NCBI RefSeq assembly: GCF_019703515.2
Contig: NC_059385.1
Coordinates: 35,108,501-35,172,500, forward strand
Origin: Myxocyprinus asiaticus
Lineage: Eukaryota > Chordata > Actinopteri > Cypriniformes > Catostomidae
Reading direction: 5' to 3'
DNA: 64,000 nucleotides
The position numbers and the translations under genes are program-made. Shown here one piece after another: positions 49,244 through 60,815 of this stretch (its first letter is position 1; each line of letters starts with the position of its first letter). The notes under the pieces are model-generated. The model was not told the origin of the DNA. It saw only the letters and a program-made list of their open reading frames with translations, and ran no database searches.

Positions 49244-50051
49244 AAGAGCTCATCTTTTTACTCAATTAATTGTGAATTAAGTGTTGTGGGTCTTATTAAC
49301 ATTAAATAATAAAACATCTTGTAACAAAATGTTTCCTTCTTTGTTGGCAAACAGCCTCGCAAGATGTCCTCTGTTTAAGAGGCAGTCATTTAAAACTGTG
49401 TATTTAACCCACCGTATTTGACGTCCTTCCTTCAAATATTTAATAAACCTGCTATAACTCAATTACAATTACTGACTGAGACAATGACATTTTGGAGTAA
49501 GTTTTCCAAAAATACCCTCACAAAAAATTTATAGTTCTGGCAGACTAGCCACAAATTTGACACTCATTATTTTCACATGCAAACGAGCTTGTGATTCACC
49601 ACAAATGTTGGACGGAAGTTTGCAGCTCTTCACCGGTAGTGGTGAACCTGCAGCAAATCTTTGGCAACAATGGACAGTTTGCCGCAAACCTTATTTGCAT
49701 GTGAAGATGTTAGTTGGAGAATTTGTAGCAAGTTTGCGGCAAATAGCCATCAACTCGCAATTTTTTTTTAAGGGTATTGAGGACAATTATTTAGAGAACT
49801 GAAAAATCTTAATGCATAGTATTGTGTTTATTTATTTGTTTGTTTATATGTCTACTTTATTTGTCTCAACTATTTCTGGTTTTGTATTGCAAAGCATATG
49901 TAGAAACAAACATTTCTGTTGTGTGAATTATTGAAAATGTAGACAATTTAATTTAAGAGTTCAACAGTTAAATTCCTGTTTTCTCAAACTTTTTTTTTTT
50001 TAAAGTGTGTGTGCATATGCAGCATGAATATCTTATCTGCTCTTTTCTCAG
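49244..50051. other. il6st upstream sequence or intron, no gene seen
   Basis: AT-rich. The segment 49555-49770 carries inverted similarity between 'ttcacatgcaaacgagcttg' and 'atttgcatgtgaagatgtta', suggesting a small palindromic element. Nothing coding was recognised. The pyrimidine-rich acceptor for the next exon is at the end. Confidence 0.5.
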
Positions 50052-50126
50052 ATACCAATTTAGATGTCACAATGGACAGTTCACTTCATTTTCTCTTACT
50101 CATGATGTATTTGCTCTATGCAGTAG
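50052..50126 (+). CDS. il6st: il6st first coding exon (5' UTR end, signal peptide)
   Basis: The acceptor is CTTTTCTCAG, followed by 20 bases of 5' UTR. ATG is at 50072 in context 'cacaATGG', and the donor is GTAAGT. It encodes MDSSLHFLLLMMYLLYAV, a hydrophobic signal peptide, plus one base. The upstream ATG at 50064 in 'tagatgtcacaatgg' is out of frame with it and short. The next exon completes glycine and continues into the Ig-like domain. Confidence 0.82.
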
Positions 50127-53100
50127 GTAAGTTGTGTAATCAGTCACTTACCAATGGTTTTGAAATGTTTTCCCCCCACATAACAACACTAACATATGCA
50201 AAAGCCTAAAAAATACCAAAACAAATATTTTCAATAAAATATTTTTTTTGATTATGAAAATTCATGAAATACTCTGAGATTCTACTTGGAGCTTTTCACG
50301 GCTCAGGACCTCAGAATTTATTTGTTTCTATGACAACACTCATAATGCCAAAACTGACCCATGTGTGGCTTTGTTGTTGATTACAGCAAAATTGTATCAC
50401 TACATTTAATTCATTAATTCGCCTCTATATGATCTTGCAAAATATTTAAATAGAAAGTTCTCCAGGTAACAATGGCATAATAAAATGGCATAACAAACTG
50501 AAATACTCTGTGTATGTTCATTACCTTTAACTGTTATGGCCGCTGCCATATTGTGTTTTTTTTTATGACATATTGACTGTCAAATTGGAGCTTTCGGATA
50601 ATTGGGAGTCTTACAAAAATGTAAATGCATTGCCCAAAAACTGTGAAAGTTTTTGAAAAATTGGAATCACATAAAACATGTCATGTGTATTTTGTTGATT
50701 CATGTCTTTTATTTTGAAAAGTTTAGTTCCTGCTCCCTTGTCATGTGATTTCATGTTTTCCCTCCATGTTCATGTGTCATGTTTTCATTGGTTTATTGTT
50801 TAATTAGCTTGTTATCAGTTCTGTTTGTTCATTGGTTTATGTTCCCCCATGTCTTGTATTTAAGCCCTCATGTTTGCATTGTCTAGTGGTCAAGTATTGA
50901 ATGTATGTGGATGTGTTTTGTTTTATGTCAAGTCTAGTTTTATGTCAAGTCTAGTTGGCCGCCACCGAGCCAGAGTTCCACGACATGGCTGCCACCGAGC
51001 CAGAGTTCCACGACATGGCTGCCGAGCTAGGGCCATCTTTTGCCCCGAATCATCAGCCTGCTCCATGCCACGTCACAGCAACGCCTCAGCCTGCTCCATG
51101 CCACGTCACAGCCACACCTGAGCAGTTGGACCTGGAGATGGTTCCCACCCTTAGTTCTCCAGAGCAGGCAAGGGGAACTTTCGGCCCTCCGACCCCGCCT
51201 GGACCCTCCGAGCCCTGGACTTGGCCCGTCGGTCCCTCGACATTGCCTCAGCTCGACATTCCCTTGGCTCCACTGCGGTCCTTCAGCCTGTCGGCTTTGC
51301 CGGGGTCCCTCGTCCTTCCGGCTCCTCCTTGGTCTGTCGGTCACCTGTCTCCGCCTTGGCTCTCCGATCATTTTTCATTGGTTTATTGTTTAATTAGCTT
51401 GTTATCTGTTCTGTTTGTTCATTGGTTTAAGTTCCCCATGTCTTGTATTTAAGCCCTCATGTTTGCATTGTCTAGTGGTCAAGTATTGAATGTATGTGGA
51501 TGTGTTTTGTTTTATGCCATGTCAAGTTTTTGTCAAGTCTAGTTTTAGTCAGGTCATGTTTAGTTTAGTTCATGTGTAGTTAGGGTTTTTGATTTTACTT
51601 TTGTAAATAAACTGCACTTGGGTTCTCTCATCTTCACATCATCGTCTTCACCATTGCCAGCAGCCACGTTACAAACCACATGATGTGAATGCACCAATAG
51701 TACCTGACATTAACAGTTGCAGTGTTGGGGAGTAGCTAACTACATGTAGTGACGCTACTAACTTAACTACACTTTTCAGTAGCTGGACAGTAGCTCAGCT
51801 GCTTTTTAAAGAGCAGAGTAGCTTTTCCAGTAGCAAACTACTTTTTCCAGCAAGTAGTGGTGTAGCGTGACCAAACGCTACATCGTGTTGGTCAGATTAT
51901 AACTAATAGCCTTCCTTATTGCATAGAAGCCAAACTTTTACTGGCAAAACATCCGACGATCTGGCAGCATATTTCTGTCTGCTGATCAGAATTAGTGATG
52001 AGTCGTTCATGAACGATTTGTTCATTTTGAACTAATCTTTTGTGACTCAAGAACGAGTAGTCTCAGAGAGATTCATTCATTTTGTGTTGGCCGCGCATGT
52101 GCATTGTGCAACCTCCGTTCGTTTGTTACACGAAAACCGCATAGGCGTTGTACAGAAAACAGAAATGATTAGTTCACCTCTCGAGTCTTTTGGTCCGAGT
52201 TGTTCGTTCTTTTGTCATGTGACAGCCATATATGCTATGCATTTCTCACACAGGAAACAGAAATGATTAGTTCACATCTCGAGTCTTTTGGTCCGAGTCG
52301 TTTGTTCTTTTGTCACGTGACAGCCGTATAAGCTATGCATTGCTCACACAGGAAACAGAAATGATTGGTTCACCTCTCAAGTCTTTTGGTCCGAGTCGTT
52401 CGTTCTTTATTCACGTGACAGTCGTATACGCTATGCAGTGACAAAAGAACGAACGAAGATTCCAGAGGTGAACTAATCTTTGTGTTTCGTATAATTTGTC
52501 CTTGGCTGCATTATCAGTTTTTCCTTATTGGGACTATAATCAAAGTTTGCGTAAGTAGACGTGTTGGGGGGGATTTGGCTATTGAAAATGTAACATTTTA
52601 ATTTAATTCTTAACTAAATGACTTGAATAAAGATTCGTTCATTTTGCTGAATGATACTCAAAGATTCAAGTCAGTAAAATGATCCGATCTTCCATCACTA
52701 ATCAGAATCAGGCAGCATCGTCTTCTTTTGTAATGGTAGATCACAAACAAAAATAGTGAATTACCGGCATCTATTGAGAGCTTATTACAGCTCATTTGGA
52801 TAAGAAGAGATTGTCTAATGTTTATGTAAAGCGAGCATCCACAGTTTGTTTACCTTTACAAGACGTACAGGGGCAGGTAAATCTGAAAATGATAAAAGAA
52901 CACCATTTTATTCTTCTATGAAACAAAGAATGTTTCAGACACTTTGTTCTTAATAGATCACACAACAGCATATTTACCTTTACTGTTTTAAATAAAATAA
53001 TTCAAAAAGTTATTGCCTTTTGAGGGATTTTGTTTCTGTTCTAAATATGTTTATTTCGCTTCTCATCATCTGTGCTTTATTGGGAGCAGCGAGTGAATTA

Positions 53101-56100
53101 TTATTATAATATTTATAAATATACAGTATATATTATTATAATAATTACTATCATGCAGAACTATTTGATTTCTCCATTTCGTAACATTTAATTAACTATT
53201 ATTTTCATGTAAAATAAATAAAATAATTGTTAAAAGAAATCATTTATGGCATGTATTTCTATGCAACAGTCTAGGATGACCATCCCTCCACTTTTTTTGG
53301 ACCTGAACAAATATTTGTAGAGCAACCTCTGTATGTGACAATGGCAAAAAAGTCCGAAAATAAAATGAGCATGAACCCAGGTGAGGGGAGAAACAAGCCC
53401 TGAGTCTTTATTCACATATTATCCACACTAAATATTATGTGACAAGAACAAAAAATGCCAGCCCAAGGAGAGTTTGTCATAAAAATTTGATCTTTAGGGA
53501 AGCAGGCTACACCTGGCCACAGCAGGACTGAAAAGTGTGAAGTATAGTATAAAAAATATTTTTTTTTAATCTTTTTTGTTTTCATTTTATACTGTTGTAT
53601 TTTATTTTATGGCCATTATTAACTGTATTAATGTTAATGTTATTGAATACATTTAATATATTTAAACACATTAAATGTATTTAATTAATACATTAATTAA
53701 TAAATGTCATTAGTGTAAATTGTGTTATTAATATTATTGGTTTGATAGTAACATAAAAAAATATATTGCCTCATTAAGTAGCTTCAGTGTAGCTAGCTAC
53801 TTATTGATAGTAACTTGTAGTGTTGCTAACTACTTTTTCAAAAGAGTAGCTTGACTGTAGCTTGTAGCTTGCCAACTTAGAGTTTCAAAGTAGCTTCCCC
53901 AACACTGAACAGTTGCTATGCAACAACAACAGCAGTCCACTATGGGACTGTTACTCTACCATGTATTTTAGCACGGCTGGAATGGTACATTGACCTATTA
54001 GCATCCAGAACAATCAGTTTTATAATTTGCGTTTAGCCCTCAAACTACCTAGAGAGATATGCATTTGTGTGCCTATTATTATTGTTGTTGTTAAAGGAAT
54101 GTTCCAGGTTAAATACAAGTTATGCTCAATCGACAGCATTTGTAGCATAATGTTGATTACCACAAAAATTAATTTTGACTCGTCCCTCCTTTTCTTAAAA
54201 AAAAAAAAAAAAAAAGCAAAAATCTTGGTTACAGTGAGGCACTTACAATGGAAGTGAATGGGGCCAATTTTTGAACATTAAAATACTAACTTTTTCAAAC
54301 ATATAGCCACAAGACATAAATGTGTGTGTAAACATGATTTTAGTGTGATCAAATCTCTTACTAACCTTTTCTGTGTAAAGTTATAGCCAGTTTTACAATT
54401 TTGTTGCCATGATGTAGTCAACAAACCCCAAAACCCTAAAACGACTGTAAAAATGACAATTTAAACAACTTTACAGCTCAAATAATACATGAGTTTTAAC
54501 AGAGGAATTAATGTAAGTGCTTTTATAAAATTATAAGCTTCACATTTCTGTGTTTAAACCCTCCAAAAAATCACTTCCATTGTAAGTGCCTAACTGTAAC
54601 CAAGATTTTTGCTTATTTTTTTTTAAGGAGGGACGAGTCAAAATACATTTTTGTGGTACTCAACATTATGCCATAAATGCTGTCGATTGAGCTTAACTTG
54701 TATTGAACCCGGAACATTTCTTTAAAGGTGTACTCTGTAATTCTTTGAATGTGTCTTCTTGGGCTTACGCTGACACCTAGGGGCCTGGATGCTGCATCAT
54801 TCAAATGCAATAGATTTCAGTCACCGATGCCATTGTAGAAATTCTCTATTCACAGTCAGCCATGAATAATTTAATCCAAGATTGAAAGTGTCCAAAAACA
54901 TGATGGTTACTGAGATTATGCAAGTAGTATTCAGCTGGTCATGTGATCATTACATGGCTGACCCCATGAGGGGACCCTCTCTATGTAGATTTAAACAGCT
55001 TACTAAAATGACTGGAGTCTTCATCTTATTTGAGTGGATTTATACACGTCTCAAAATTACAATTCATTTCTTAAGGAGTACAAGTGCACCTTACATTCTT
55101 TTAGTATTATTTTAAAATTGAATTAATTTATTTTTGGTCCATTTTTCCTCATCCATTCTGGCTAACCATCTGAAGATTTGAAAATCACTGAATGACTTCA
55201 TTAACTAAGTTAATGTCATGTTAATTTTTATAATGCTCAGTGTGGTTTTCTCCGCACAGGTTCCTCCAGCAGCTGTGTCAGAATACTTCCAGACTCTGGT
55301 CAGAAGATTCTAGTTGAAGTTGGAAAAGAGTTCACAGCGACCTGTCACCTGCTCAAGGGGTCCCGATACACCGCCGACGACATTGAATGGTTGTTAGAAA
55401 ATAAAAGCATTCCAAAGGAGAAATATTTTAAAATAAATGAAACGGCTGTCAGAGTTACAGTTAACATCAGCAGTAATGTGAACGGTTGGTTGAAGTGCAG
55501 AGCAGCTAAGGAGTCCTTGTCATACGAAATGCCATGTCTGTACGGAATCTCCCTTACTACCGGATGTGAGTGTTTTGATGTGTCTAGCCCATGAAATGTT
55601 GCCTTCTCATTCAAAAGCTTTTTTATTTTTTCACTCTAGTCAGGTTCTAGTTTTGTATGGATTAGATGGATAGTTTGCCCAAAAATGATAATTCTGTCAT
55701 CATTTATTTGTCATTCAAAGCATTTCAAAGAAACTTGAGAATTCAATCAGTCCTTTTTCTTTTATGACTTTTAGACCCTCCGTTGATGCCAAAGAATTTA
55801 ACGTGCATTGCTGTGCAAGAACACAAGGAAATTTCCCCTAACTTCAAATGTTCTTGGGATCCAGGGACGCGACACCCACTGATCGACACCACTTACACCC
55901 TTTATGTCCAAGAAGTGTTTTTAGAATATAAAACTTCAGCGTAAGTATTGGGCATGATACCAGTGTTATTATCAGTGATGGAAAAACTAAATGAATGTAA
56001 TTTTGTGTAAGGGATAGTTCACCCCACATTAAAAATGATGGAATTACTCACTCACCCTCATGTTGTTCAATGTTTTCTTTCTGTCAAAACGAGATGTTAG

Positions 56101-59100
56101 GCAGAATGTTAGTCTCGGTCAGCATTCACTTTCATTGCACCTTTTCTCATACTAGGAAAGTGAATGGTGACTGGGTGTAACATACTACCTAACATCTCTT
56201 TTTGTGTTCCACGGAATAAAGAAAGTCACACCGGTTTGAAACAACGTGAGCGTGAGTATATTATGACAGAATTTTTTATTTTTCATTTGAGTGAACTATC
56301 CCATTAACAGAAATAAAAATAAAAACAAACATAATTGGAAATGTAAGTTTGCAAGCAGCAACTAGGGGACGAAGCACCGAAATTGCAACCAATGCACCAC
56401 ACTAAGCACTATAAAAAGAAAAATGACTAAGTGTCACATGCAAAGCAAACCCACACCACTTTTCAAGTTACCCCAGGGCAGCAACGAACCTGTACTTTTT
56501 TTGTTCCACATTTCTCCACACTATGCAATGCACCTCACTGACTCAAGGTTTATGGCCGCCAAAGGGACATACCAAACTTAGAGTCAACACAGCCAAGCAC
56601 TGCAGTTGCTTCAGTCAACTTTGTATTAGCATAACATTTGAATAAAGATTAAAATTATGTTCATTGTTCAGTCATTTCTGTGCAGCTTGGTCTGAAAATC
56701 AAAAGAGCAATTTTCTTTAGAAGGAGTAGCTAAAAAATGTCACAATCCAAAATCATGGCCACCATAATAAGTAGTTTTAATGTAAGGGAAAGCCAGAATT
56801 TTCTTTTTAGACCAAAGAACTCAAAAGTTGCAACAATAAAGTAAATTTTTGAACTGGTGGTGGCGCTATGGAGCTTGGCCAAGAGACCCCAAACTTGGTC
56901 AAGGGGCTGTTCGTACCCACCCCAATCAGTGTGCCGTATATCATAATTTTTCTATAAGTTTCAAAGTGCTGCCTTAAACTCTCATTTGGTAGAAAGAGGG
57001 AGAAGAAGAATAAGAATACCTGCACGCAGCAATAACCTGAGACAAGCCCTGCAGCCATTTAGTAAGAACAATACAAAGAGTTGCTAGTGCAATCAAATTA
57101 GGTGGGAATCAAACCCCAACTTTTGGAACTATAGTCTATTAATTTACACTCTACACCAGTCAGTTGATATGTCTTACTGATGGCAAAGAGACACGCCAAG
57201 TTTAAAGTCAGCACACAAAATTGTTCGTTGGATATCTTTTGAACTATAGGTGGCGCTGTGTCCGAACTGCTGATTTTAATGATGCATACCAATTTTCTTT
57301 TAAGTCTGACAAAGCGTTCAAAAGATACATAACTTTTTTTATTAAAAATCATAATGGCGGAGAGGCAATATGGCCGATGTCAGAAATTTTATTTTTGAAA
57401 TCCCCATGACCCAAGAAATCCATAGACACCGACCTCATGGTTTTAGGAGAAACGGTTTTAAAAGTTACGGGCAAAAATATTTATTTATTTTTATTTTTTT
57501 ACATTTCTTGACCTATAGGCTGTGCAGCCACCAAACTTGCCATGCACTTTCAGATCATGGCCAGTTTCGTTTAGATAGGACAAAGTGTTGCCGAGATACA
57601 ACCTCATTTCCTATTTCACGTCGACATTGTTAACTTTGCGTTGCTGTAACTTTCAACAAGGCAGAAATCTGAATTCTGTATTGTAATTTCTGTGCGGCTC
57701 AGTCTGAAGATTATTTTGAGCAATTTTTTGTGGAATAGTAGTGAAAAAACTATAAATGTCACAATCCAAGATGGCGGCCACTCTAATGGGTGGAGTTTTT
57801 AAGTTGGGTGTCCAAATTAGACACAAGAAATTTGTTTCTAGGCCAAACGGTTCAAAAGATACGTGCAATATAAAAGTGAATTTTTGAACTGATGGTGGCA
57901 CAATAGAGTTTGTCCTAGGAACCTGAAATTTGGTCTGGCTATTCATGCCAGCCCCTATCAGTGTGCCAAATTTCATTATTCTCCTTTGTACGGTTCATAG
58001 GGCTGCCATCGACTCCTATTGGGGAGGAATAATAATTAGAAAACAAGCAAATGGTGCTCTGGCCTCTAAAAACTGAAACTAAAATAAAACACATTTTCAT
58101 GACTCTGAAAATGGCCACAATTTTTACATTTAGTGTTTGACGCACTGTATATTGAAAATTTCATATCTTTACAACTTGCCTTTATTAAACATGAAAATGC
58201 CATTATATAGCGATGGCACTAGACGGCCCTGAGAAATTTCACAATTACTATTTTTTTTTCTTGTAATTTAAACTTTTCTGTCAAATATTTTGTTTCTCGA
58301 AATCAAGAACTGTGGTGTGATTTATTTGCTGCCTGTTGTCTTTGTTTTAGACCAGAGACATATAGCTCCATCTGTAAAGAGCATCTTGCAAGCAGTTGTA
58401 CGGTCTACCTGAGTACTTTTCCCCATCTAATGGATTTGAGAGTGTGGGTGGAAGTGAATAATACACTGGGCTCAGCACGCTCAGATGAGCTCGTGAGAGA
58501 TGCCTCATATTTTGGTATAAATTCAGCTGTTGTATAATGAAAGAATAAATTTCAATCCACAACAGCTTACTATGCTGGAGTCTGTTGCTGTAACTATTAT
58601 TTTTTAATTATTTGTTTTTGTGTAGTGAAACCAAATCCACCATTGGATGTGCGAGTTCAAGGTGAGGTTAATTTCTCCACGTCTCTGATGGTTACTTGGA
58701 AACATCCCATCGATGTGAACACTATAGCACTCAGATATGTCATCAGATTCTGCCAAGCAGGCTCCAGCGTTTGGACCGAGGTACCAGAGTCTGGTTCAAT
58801 TCACGTTTTAAAATGTCACTGTATGAAACCATGGATATCACAATGCATTAGAGAAGGTTCTTTTTTGACATTTTTTTTTTTTCAGGTTTACATGGAAGAA
58901 GCAAGTAATAGTTTTATTGTTACTCTCATGCAATCTCTTGTTTTGCGTCTGATATCAAACTTGAAAATAGACCAACATTTTCTTTATGGCTGTGTGACTT
59001 GTTTAAAAAAATACAGTAAAAGTTTGAATTCTTTTGGTCTTGACTTGAATAATTTTGCAGTCCCACAAACATTTTTGATGGTTTACTCTATGCATGACAT

Positions 59101-60123
59101 AAATCTGATTTTCAAATCAAGAAGCTATCACTGTTAAAGAAATAGTATAAAGAAATAAGATAATATGTCAAGTTTTATGTGACATACTGTTTTATTCATG
59201 AATTTGCTGATGGTTTCAGGTGCCTGAGGACTTGATGCATGCCTACACAGAGTCATTCAGACTGCAGTCCTTGCAGCCGTACACTGATTATGTGGTGCAG
59301 ATGCGATGCATTCACGAAAGCCATAAAAGCTACTGGAGCGACTGGAGCGCAAATGCTACAGATCGCACCGCAGAAGCCAGTATGACACACATATTGAGAT
59401 AAAGTGATCTCTATGCCCTGAAATGGCAGTTTTTATTTGGATTGCTGATCCTGGAATTGGATTATAAAATAAATACTTTTTTCTAAACACTGAGAATGAC
59501 TTCAGGAATATTATTTTATTTGCATAGAGTAATTGATACTCATCAACTTTTATATTGTTTTATTTTCTCAGAGCCTGCAAGTCATCCAGATCTGTGGAGA
59601 ATCATTCAGCCCACTGCTCATAGTAGAAAAGTCACTTTAATATGGATGGTAAGTTCCTTTTTTTTACCTGATCATATATAAATGATATAATTATACTTGT
59701 CAGTTTTAGATCAGTGGATTTCCTTTGAAAATGAAGATGGATACATAGTTTTTCATCCATTTTACGGTTGCTGATATCTAGCATCGAGACCATGATGCTT
59801 CATTGATCACTTCTAGTGTTGACACTGTTTAACAGTTCATTGATGTCTACAGGCTTAATGTTAAATGTTTTCATATTGTCTCCTATTACAGGCTCCTGTG
59901 CAATCTAATGGAAAAATACTGCGCTATGATCTAGAAATCAGTCAAGACCATGAGATGTTTGAAAGACGAATTGTCAGATTAAATGAAATGGATCAGATCA
60001 GATCACATCAGACATATTCTATGGATGTGCCACCAAGAAAAGTGGCCGCTATTGAAATAACAGCAACAAATTCAGCCGGAGTGTCACCTAAAGCAACTTT
60101 ATTCATTCCCAGATCAGATCAAG
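50052..60123 (+). CDS. il6st: il6st, interleukin-6 signal transducer gp130 (5' part, 8 exons)
   Basis: Exons are 50052-50126 (ATG 50072), 55260-55565, 55775-55940, 58351-58514, 58626-58780, 59220-59379, 59572-59648 and 59892-60123. All have AG/GT borders and matching phases, giving 438 residues plus one base. Order: signal peptide (1-18), Ig-like D1 (about 20-118, C47/C98), cytokine-binding module D2 (four cysteines C131, C146, C184, C192) and D3 with WSDWS at 321-325, then FNIII D4 (about 336-438). This is the gp130 layout. The remaining FNIII domains, membrane span and JAK/STAT-docking tail lie right of 64000. gp130 is the shared cell-surface signalling chain for IL-6-family cytokines. Location next to ankrd55 in the same orientation supports il6st over paralogues such as lifr, osmr or il31ra. 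Confidence 0.9.
50729..51675 (+). mobile_element. Short LTR-type element with proline-rich internal frame
   Basis: Direct repeats of about 175 bp lie at 50782-50956 and 51372-51546 ('ttttcattggtttattgttt' through 'tcaagtctagtt'). The second continues to 'ttttgtaaataaactgcac...gccacgttaca' near 51675, including AATAAA, as an LTR would. The internal 410 bp has a plus frame (50955-51452) with a tandem MAATEPEFHD unit and a proline-rich tail without domains. This looks like a non-autonomous, internally deleted LTR retroelement in il6st intron 1. No clean target duplication was found. Confidence 0.6.
51985..52708. mobile_element. Nested hAT MITE with 8-bp target duplication
   Basis: Ends TAGTGATGAGTCGTTCATGA (51993) and ...TCTTCCATCACTA (52700) share TAGTGATG, flanked by exact ATCAGAAT (51985-51992 and 52701-52708). 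It is 708 bp with no transposase. It contains three 98-bp tandem repeats. It is inserted in the larger hAT element, so it is younger than that one. Confidence 0.88.
52153..52440 (+). repeat. Three tandem 98-bp repeats
   Basis: Units start at 52153, 52251 and 52349 ('cag(a/g)aaacagaaatgatt'). Each continues with 'gttcac.tctc.agtcttttg', 'gtccgagt.gtt.gttctt' and 'cacgtgacagccgtata'-like sequence, and the third is shorter at its end. Spacing is exactly 98 bp both times. It is non-coding and internal to the nested hAT. Confidence 0.88.
54091..54725. mobile_element. MITE with long inverted ends (TTAAAGGAATGTTCC)
   Basis: The left end TTAAAGGAATGTTCCAGGTT and the reverse complement of the right end (TTAAAGAAATGTTCCGGGTT) begin long inverted arms of roughly 170 bp. 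The arms include 'caatcgacagcatttgtagc', 'attaccacaaaaat' and 'acaatggaagtgaatggggc'. A run of about 18 A lies at 54199. It is non-coding and lies in il6st intron 1. A half copy is at 48887-49243. Confidence 0.82.
54722..55110. mobile_element. MITE related to 42818-43229, opposite orientation
   Basis: Starts 'ttaaaggtgtactctgtaattc', shares the 'gctgacacctaggggcctggatgctgcatcattc' block with the complement of 43145-43195, and ends near 'cttaaggagtacaagtgcacc'. It directly abuts the preceding MITE. Non-coding. Confidence 0.6.
55260..55565 (+). CDS. il6st: il6st exon, Ig-like domain D1
   Basis: This 306-bp exon (acceptor CTCCGCACAG, donor GTGAGT) encodes residues 19-120. The Ig-like fold is suggested by C47 (KEFTATC) and C98 (GWLKCRA), with W62 between them. 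C24 and C111 may form a second bridge. Potential N-glycosylation sites are N66 (NKS), N78 (NET) and N87 (NIS). In gp130 this domain contacts cytokine in the hexameric receptor complex. Confidence 0.9.
55655..55735. repeat. Fragment of a GGGATAGTTCACCC-type MITE
   Basis: 'ggatagtttgcccaaaaatgataattctgtcatcattta' resembles the left end of the common fish MITE seen complete at 56011-56302. Only one end is present. Confidence 0.5.
55775..55940 (+). CDS. il6st: il6st exon, cytokine-binding D2 first half
   Basis: This 166-bp exon (acceptor GACTTTTAG, donor GTAAGT) encodes residues 121-175, YPPLMPKNLTCIAVQEHKEI onward. It has the first class I receptor cysteine pair, C131 and C146, the second within FKCSWDPG. 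The CSW form is the conserved CxW signature. A potential glycosylation site is at N128. Confidence 0.9.
56011..56302. mobile_element. MITE with GGGATAGTTCACCC ends
   Basis: The left end GGGATAGTTCACCCC and the right end ...GAGTGAACTATCCC are inverted repeats bounding 292 bp. The body contains the 'actcaccctcatgttgttc' block typical of a very common teleost DNA element. Non-coding, in an il6st intron. Confidence 0.8.
56340..58150. repeat. Diverged dispersed repeat (unclassified)
   Basis: Two partial units in the same orientation share phrases: 'gaactggtggtggcgctatggagcttggcc' (56850) and 'gaactgatggtggcacaatagagtttgtcc' (57887), each followed by 'aacttggtc..' or 'aatttggtctgg' and 'ccatcagtgtgcc'-like text. 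Others occur near 57240 and 57510. This is a repeat style abundant in fish intergenic DNA, and I cannot name the family. Minus-strand frames across it are not genes. Confidence 0.55.
58351..58514 (+). CDS. il6st: il6st exon, cytokine-binding D2 second half
   Basis: This 164-bp exon (acceptor TTTGTTTTAG, donor GTATAA) encodes residues 176-230. It carries the second cysteine pair, C184 and C192 (SICKEHLASSC), and ends with LRVWVEVNNTLGSARSDEL, matching the gp130 VWVEAENALG segment. Confidence 0.9.
58626..58780 (+). CDS. il6st: il6st exon, FNIII D3 first half
   Basis: This 155-bp exon (acceptor TTTTTGTGTAG, donor GTACCA) encodes residues 231-282: VKPNPPLDVRVQGEV, LMVTWKHPID and YVIRF, then WTE. 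VKPNPP is the conserved D2-D3 hinge of gp130. Confidence 0.92.
59220..59379 (+). CDS. il6st: il6st exon, FNIII D3 second half with WSDWS
   Basis: This 160-bp exon (acceptor GGTTTCAG, donor GTATGA) encodes residues 283-335, including LQPYTDYVVQMRC and YWSDWS (W321, S322, D323, W324, S325). WSXWS is the hallmark of class I cytokine receptors and here takes the same form as in gp130. Confidence 0.95.
59572..59648 (+). CDS. il6st: il6st exon, FNIII D4 start
   Basis: This 77-bp exon (acceptor ATTTTCTCAG, donor GTAAGT) encodes KPASHPDLWRIIQPTAHSRK then VTLIWM, the first strands of the D4 FNIII domain. It is too short for a frame-based search but phases join on both sides. Confidence 0.88.
59892..60123 (+). 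CDS. il6st: il6st exon, FNIII D4 remainder
   Basis: This 232-bp exon (acceptor CTATTACAG, donor GTAATG) encodes APVQSNGKILRYDLEISQD through AAIEITATNSAGVSPKATLF, ending after one base of the next codon. The NGKILRYD segment matches ANGKILDYE in human gp130. It is the last il6st exon in the window. The next must lie beyond the DIRS element, right of 64000. Confidence 0.9.
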
Positions 60124-60815
60124 GTAATGTAAAATGGTAACAGAATTTTCAAGTGAAGAAAGTGATTAATATCAGGCTACAAACGAAAAATTGTAAATTG
60201 AATTTTATTGCATCTTTGATGCAGTCATTTAAATGTTTAACAAAATGTTGATTAAAACAAGATATAACATACAAAAAACAAAAACAAAACATTAAAGACA
60301 AGAGCAAGGTTTATATAGAAAATAGAGGTGGATTGATATTCTGTTTTTTTTTTTTTTTTTTTTACAAGAAATATCAATTATTTTTATGTGAAAGGTATTA
60401 GATATGCAGAACCGATGTATTTAATAATAATTTACTAATAATTTTGCACTATGGTAACTTAATAATCAGTAGACTACAGACTACTTTAATATTAATAATG
60501 CTGATAAAAAATAAATCTTAATTATACATTTCACAACTATATTTATAGTAAGATTTTTAAACTGCACAACAATTTGCATAAATATAATAGTCCATTTTAA
60601 ACTACTATCATATTTTAAAAGGTTTAGATACTGTTTACGGCTCTATGATAAGCAACGTTACTGACTGTCATAATCATTCTAACAAAAGTGAATAACTACA
60701 TGCAGCTGAGAAGGCATATAATCAAAATTATTACTAATGTTTATCTCAGCTTATGACAGAACAAAATTACTTTCGACAGACCAGTAAGACTACACTTTCC
60801 ACATGAGTTAATCTA
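60124..60815. other. il6st intron, no gene seen
   Basis: AT-rich intron sequence with a T-run at about 60343-60363 and A-rich tracts. No exon with gp130 FNIII similarity was found. Confidence 0.6.

Larger units (their letters stand above)
51712..53915. mobile_element. 2.2-kb hAT element with 8-bp target duplication
   Basis: Termini are CAGTGTTGGGGAGTAGCTAA (51720) and ...GTAGCTTCCCCAACACTG (53907), flanked by the exact duplication AACAGTTG (51712-51719 and 53908-53915). Subterminal 'agtagct' motifs crowd both ends ('cagtagctgg', 'gtagctcagc', 'gtagctagctac'), as expected for hAT transposase binding. No transposase frame is present. A second hAT element (51993-52700) is nested within it. Confidence 0.9.

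Noticed and set aside
52153..52440. CRISPR-like regular repeats
   Set aside because: Period is 98 bp with no unique spacers. The units are contiguous tandem copies inside a hAT element of a vertebrate genome.
56807..58145. Several minus-strand frames (for example 57976-57653)
   Set aside because: They fall in a dispersed repeat with paired phrases. The peptides have no domains and differ between units.
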